A stretch of 64,000 bases of DNA, from contig CAAGEQ010000034.1 of NCBI GenBank assembly GCA_900768915.1, forward strand, positions 25,537 through 89,536, read 5' to 3'. The translations under genes were made by a program, and so were the position numbers. The notes under the pieces were generated by a model. It made no database searches and was not told the DNA's origin. It worked only from the letters and a program-made list of their open reading frames with translations. Source of the stretch: Candidatus Gastranaerophilales bacterium. GTDB lineage: Bacteria; Cyanobacteriota; Vampirovibrionia; Gastranaerophilales; Gastranaerophilaceae. This document shows, piece after piece, positions 61,864 to 64,000 of this stretch; position 1 is the stretch's first letter; every line of letters starts with the position of its first letter.

Positions 61864-62220
61864 TTATAATAATCCTAAGTCATTAAGAAGTTCTTGATTT
61901 GTTGCTAAAGAAGATATAACTTCATCTTCAAATAAATCTGTAACATTTCCATTTGAGAACAAATCTTCAACCAACTTGTTATGAGATTCATTTTCTATAT
62001 CAGACATAGCAAGTTTAGTAAATTTTGCTATATCGTCACGTCTTTCTTGTTGACGTTGTTCTTCTTCAATAATTTCAGGAATATCTAAACAAAAATTATT
62101 ATGTATGCCATGATAATTTATCGTTTTCGCAAAGTTATCACCTAAAATATTATTTGGCAACATTTGTTCATATATTTGAGATTTAGTGATTATATTTTCT
62201 TTATTCAAATTATTAAACAT
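61864..62220 (-). CDS. Small acidic protein of unknown function
   Basis: A 118-residue acidic hydrophilic protein without signal peptide, membrane helix or known motif. The middle (about residues 50-80) is Glu/Gln/Arg-rich and likely helical. The start at 62220 is chosen because GGGGGAG lies nine bases before this ATG; an in-frame TTG at 62241 would translate the ribosome binding site itself. It may form a two-gene unit with the YkgJ-type gene. No function is proposed. Confidence 0.6.
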   Translation of the reverse strand: MFNNLNKENIITKSQIYEQMLPNNILGDNFAKTINYHGIHNNFCLDIPEIIEEEQRQQERRDDIAKFTKLAMSDIENESHNKLVEDLFSNGNVTDLFEDEVISSLATNQELLNDLGLL

Positions 62221-62301
62221 ATCCACAAACTCCCCCGTCAACAGTATTATTAATTATAAATCAATAAATGTCATCAACTAAATAGTTGAGATTTTTATAA
62301 T

Positions 62302-62340
62302 TTAAAAATGGACGAAGTGAAAATACCTCGCCCACTTTTA
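62302..62340 (-). terminator. Terminator of the iron alcohol dehydrogenase gene
   Basis: On the minus strand TGGGCGAGG pairs with CTTCGTCCA (two G-T pairs) around an eight-base loop and is followed by TTTTT. Confidence 0.72.
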
Positions 62341-62359
62341 AAATTTTGATTACAACAAA

Positions 62360-63559
62360 TTATAAAGATTCTCTATAAATTGTTGCAACTGCTTCTCTTG
62401 TTGCTTCAGTTGGAGCAATTGCTAACAAACCATCTAATGATGGAGTAGTAAATGCTAATTCTGTTAATTTTTCTACATCAGCTTCTGAGAAACCTTCATC
62501 TTTAAGTTTGTTTGGAACATCAACTGATTTCAACCATTCATAAACACCAGTTGCAGCCTTTTCTGTATCAGCAACATCTGCTTTAAGACCTTTAACGATT
62601 GGTTCTAAGATGTAAGCCAATGTATCTGCTTTTGCAGCATAAATATTTCTAACTACTGCAGGTAACAAGATTGCCAAACCTAAACCATGAGAAAAATCTG
62701 GTTTCATAGCACTCAATGGATGTTCAAGAGCATGTGTATAATGTAATAAACCATTATCAAAACATACACCACCCATCATAGCAGCATAACATAAGAAATA
62801 TCTTGCTTCTAAATCAGAAGGATTTTCAATTGCTTTTGGTAAATATCTGCTAACAAGTTCAATAACTTCTCTTGCAAGAGTAACAGTATATGGAGATGCA
62901 ACTGTTGAAGTTGCTGCTTCAATTACGTGATTTACTGCATCAATTGAAACATATCTTGTTTGTTTTGGAGATAAACCAGCCATCAATTTTGGATCATCAA
63001 TTGCGTATGTTGGATAAATGCAATCATAAGCAATAGCAGGTTTATAATCTTTTTCTAAGATTGTAGCAACAGCAAATCTGTTTGTTTCTGAACCTGTACC
63101 GTGAGTAAGATTGATAGCAACGATTGGAGCGGCTTCGGTTGGTGTGAATGTAAATTCATAAATATCATTTGCATTTTTGTCAGGATATTTCAACAAAATA
63201 GCAACTGATTTACCAGCATCAGTAGGAGAACCACCACCGATAGTAATAACTGCTTTAGCACCAAATTCTCTAGCCATTGCAGCTGCTTCATTAACGGCTT
63301 GTGTAGTTGGGTTTGGAGTAACTTTATCATAATTGATATAACCAATACCATTAGATTTTAATGCTTTTTCTACAACATCCCAAGCACCTGTAGATTTGTA
63401 TGCATGTCTTCCAGACATAACAATAAGTCTATCAATACCTTTTGATTTAAAATCTTTAGCAATATCTTCCATTTTGTTGATTGCACCACAACCAAAATAA
63501 ACACAAGTTCTAGTTCTTATTTCTCTAACTTCATTGATATCAAAATCTTTTTCCCACAT
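62360..63559 (-). CDS. Iron-containing alcohol dehydrogenase
   Basis: A 399-residue group III alcohol dehydrogenase that reduces aldehydes or oxidises alcohols with NAD(P)H and a divalent iron. Visible are the nucleotide-binding GGGSPTDAGK near residue 95, the D-A-V-N-H-V-I-E-A metal region near 198, and the iron ligands in THALEHPLSA and F-S-H-G-L-G near 260-280. The start at 63559 has AAGGAG six bases upstream; an in-frame ATG 23 codons earlier has no support. The substrate (ethanol, butanol, lactaldehyde or propanediol) cannot be told. It suits a fermenting organism. Confidence 0.93.
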   Translation of the reverse strand: MWEKDFDINEVREIRTRTCVYFGCGAINKMEDIAKDFKSKGIDRLIVMSGRHAYKSTGAWDVVEKALKSNGIGYINYDKVTPNPTTQAVNEAAAMAREFGAKAVITIGGGSPTDAGKSVAILLKYPDKNANDIYEFTFTPTEAAPIVAINLTHGTGSETNRFAVATILEKDYKPAIAYDCIYPTYAIDDPKLMAGLSPKQTRYVSIDAVNHVIEAATSTVASPYTVTLAREVIELVSRYLPKAIENPSDLEARYFLCYAAMMGGVCFDNGLLHYTHALEHPLSAMKPDFSHGLGLAILLPAVVRNIYAAKADTLAYILEPIVKGLKADVADTEKAATGVYEWLKSVDVPNKLKDEGFSEADVEKLTELAFTTPSLDGLLAIAPTEATREAVATIYRESL

Positions 63560-64000
63560 AGCAGTCTCCTTTCTAATATAAACACTATTCAAATATATTA
63601 TATTGCAAAAAATAAAAATATTATGCAAGTAATTTTATGAATTTCTTTTTAATTCAATTTGTCAAATTTTAATGCTCTATTTCTTTGATTAAATTATTTT
63701 TTATGTTTCAAAATCACTCAAACAGTTCAACATTATGTTTCATTAACATTCTCGGCTCACTCCGCTATTGCCGATTTTTTATTACACAATATTTGTTATA
63801 TTTTATTTTCCGTCACTGCGGGAAGTAGATTTTCGACTCTGCCGAGCAAAATAATTAAGTATTATTTTGTGAGAGATGGCGACGACGAAGTAATCCAGTA
63901 TAGAGTCATTCCGAACTCGTTTCGGAATCTCTTTTAAATAGATGCTGAAATAAATTCAGCATGACTATTAAATAACATTTTGATTGTATTTCAATATATA
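63560..64000. other. Gene-free right end with repeat-like hairpins
   Basis: No convincing coding frame is seen in these 441 bases. The first 190 are plain AT-rich DNA upstream of the dehydrogenase gene; the rest carries the repeat cluster at 63743-63962. Confidence 0.6.
63743..63962. repeat. Cluster of intergenic hairpins, likely a dispersed repeat (MITE/REP-like)
   Basis: A GC-richer stretch holds a CGGC/GCCG hairpin followed by ATTTTTT (near 63751-63781). It also holds the 9-bp CAAAATAAT/ATTATTTTG (63847-63869), ATTCCGAA/TTCGGAAT (63908-63928) and ATGCTGAA/TTCAGCAT (63942-63962). The surrounding words CGTCACTGCG and GACGAAGTAATCCAG resemble widespread CGTCATTGCGA-type intergenic repeats of draft gut genomes (recalled). 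It is probably a decayed copy. Confidence 0.5.

Noticed and set aside
1..64000. CRISPR arrays, insertion sequences, prophage or rRNA
   Set aside because: No regularly spaced repeats, transposase, integrase, phage structural genes or rRNA sequence were seen.

Overview
The window is very AT-rich bacterial DNA whose genes point to the non-photosynthetic sister group of Cyanobacteria, most likely a gut-type Gastranaerophilales (Vampirovibrionia/Melainabacteria). The best markers are a response regulator at 31659-32411 that closely resembles cyanobacterial RpaB/Ycf27, a threonyl-tRNA synthetase without the TGS domain, an LL-diaminopimelate aminotransferase, and several Asn-rich lineage-type proteins carrying an F-K-G-like tag. 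The lineage call is inference from recalled families and was not tested against a database. TAA and TGA both act as stops, often in tight TAATG or ATGA overlaps.

Layout. 1-7020 (-): a type I restriction-modification operon hsdM - small membrane protein - hsdS - hsdR, with hsdR cut by the left edge. 7172-9570 (+): an exported TPR protein and a metallophosphoesterase. 9656-12549 (-): an EF-hand protein and a DXS-like enzyme with a signal peptide. 12831-15602 (+): a membrane-anchored glycogen-synthase-like glycosyltransferase. 15678-23762: housekeeping genes (dut, tpiA, a CoA-disulfide-reductase-like enzyme, rimO, a zinc-ribbon membrane protein, comFC, ispG) plus a candidate small RNA near 21850-21920. 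23858-26942 (+): a ZorA/ZorB-like (MotA/MotB superfamily) pair coupled to a UPF0210 gene. 27806-31300 (-): a DpnII-type GATC restriction system with two methyltransferases and a coupled unknown membrane protein. 31469-35489 (-): tRNA-His, rpaB-like, a TPR protein, an FtsB/DivIC-like protein, an exported protein and tRNA-Cys. 35637-38226 (+): mnmE and rarA. 38493-44644: a PLP enzyme, a VWA protein, a PBP4-type carboxypeptidase, a nitrilase, a DUF374 acyltransferase and dapL. 44723-48153 (-): two tandem paralogous membrane proteins of unknown function. 48450-55619 (-): a flagellar/type III export cluster (fliE, fliF, a divergent fliG-like gene, fliH, flhA, a dCMP deaminase, a fliJ-like gene). 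55880-63559: an NfnA-like flavoprotein, a Cys-rich secreted protein, thiL, galE, thrS with a structured leader, a YkgJ-type protein, a small unknown protein and an iron-dependent alcohol dehydrogenase. 63560-64000 holds repeat-like hairpins and no gene.

How the genes work together. Two complete or near-complete restriction systems within 32 kb each carry a translationally coupled two-helix membrane protein, which suggests layered phage defence. The flagellar genes form a basal-body/export core, but fliI is absent from the cluster and the FliG-like protein is atypical. Carbon and isoprenoid genes (tpiA, DXS-like, ispG) and wall genes (dapL, dacB, galE) are scattered singletons or pairs.

A recurrent expression signal is a -10 box followed by exactly six (once seven) bases and then ATG. 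It is seen before about eleven genes and implies widespread leaderless mRNAs; it also corrects the starts of ispG and mnmE. The observations most worth following are the R-M-coupled membrane proteins, the exported DXS-like enzyme, the candidate C-rich sRNA, the thrS leader, the tandem membrane paralogues and the divergent FliG.
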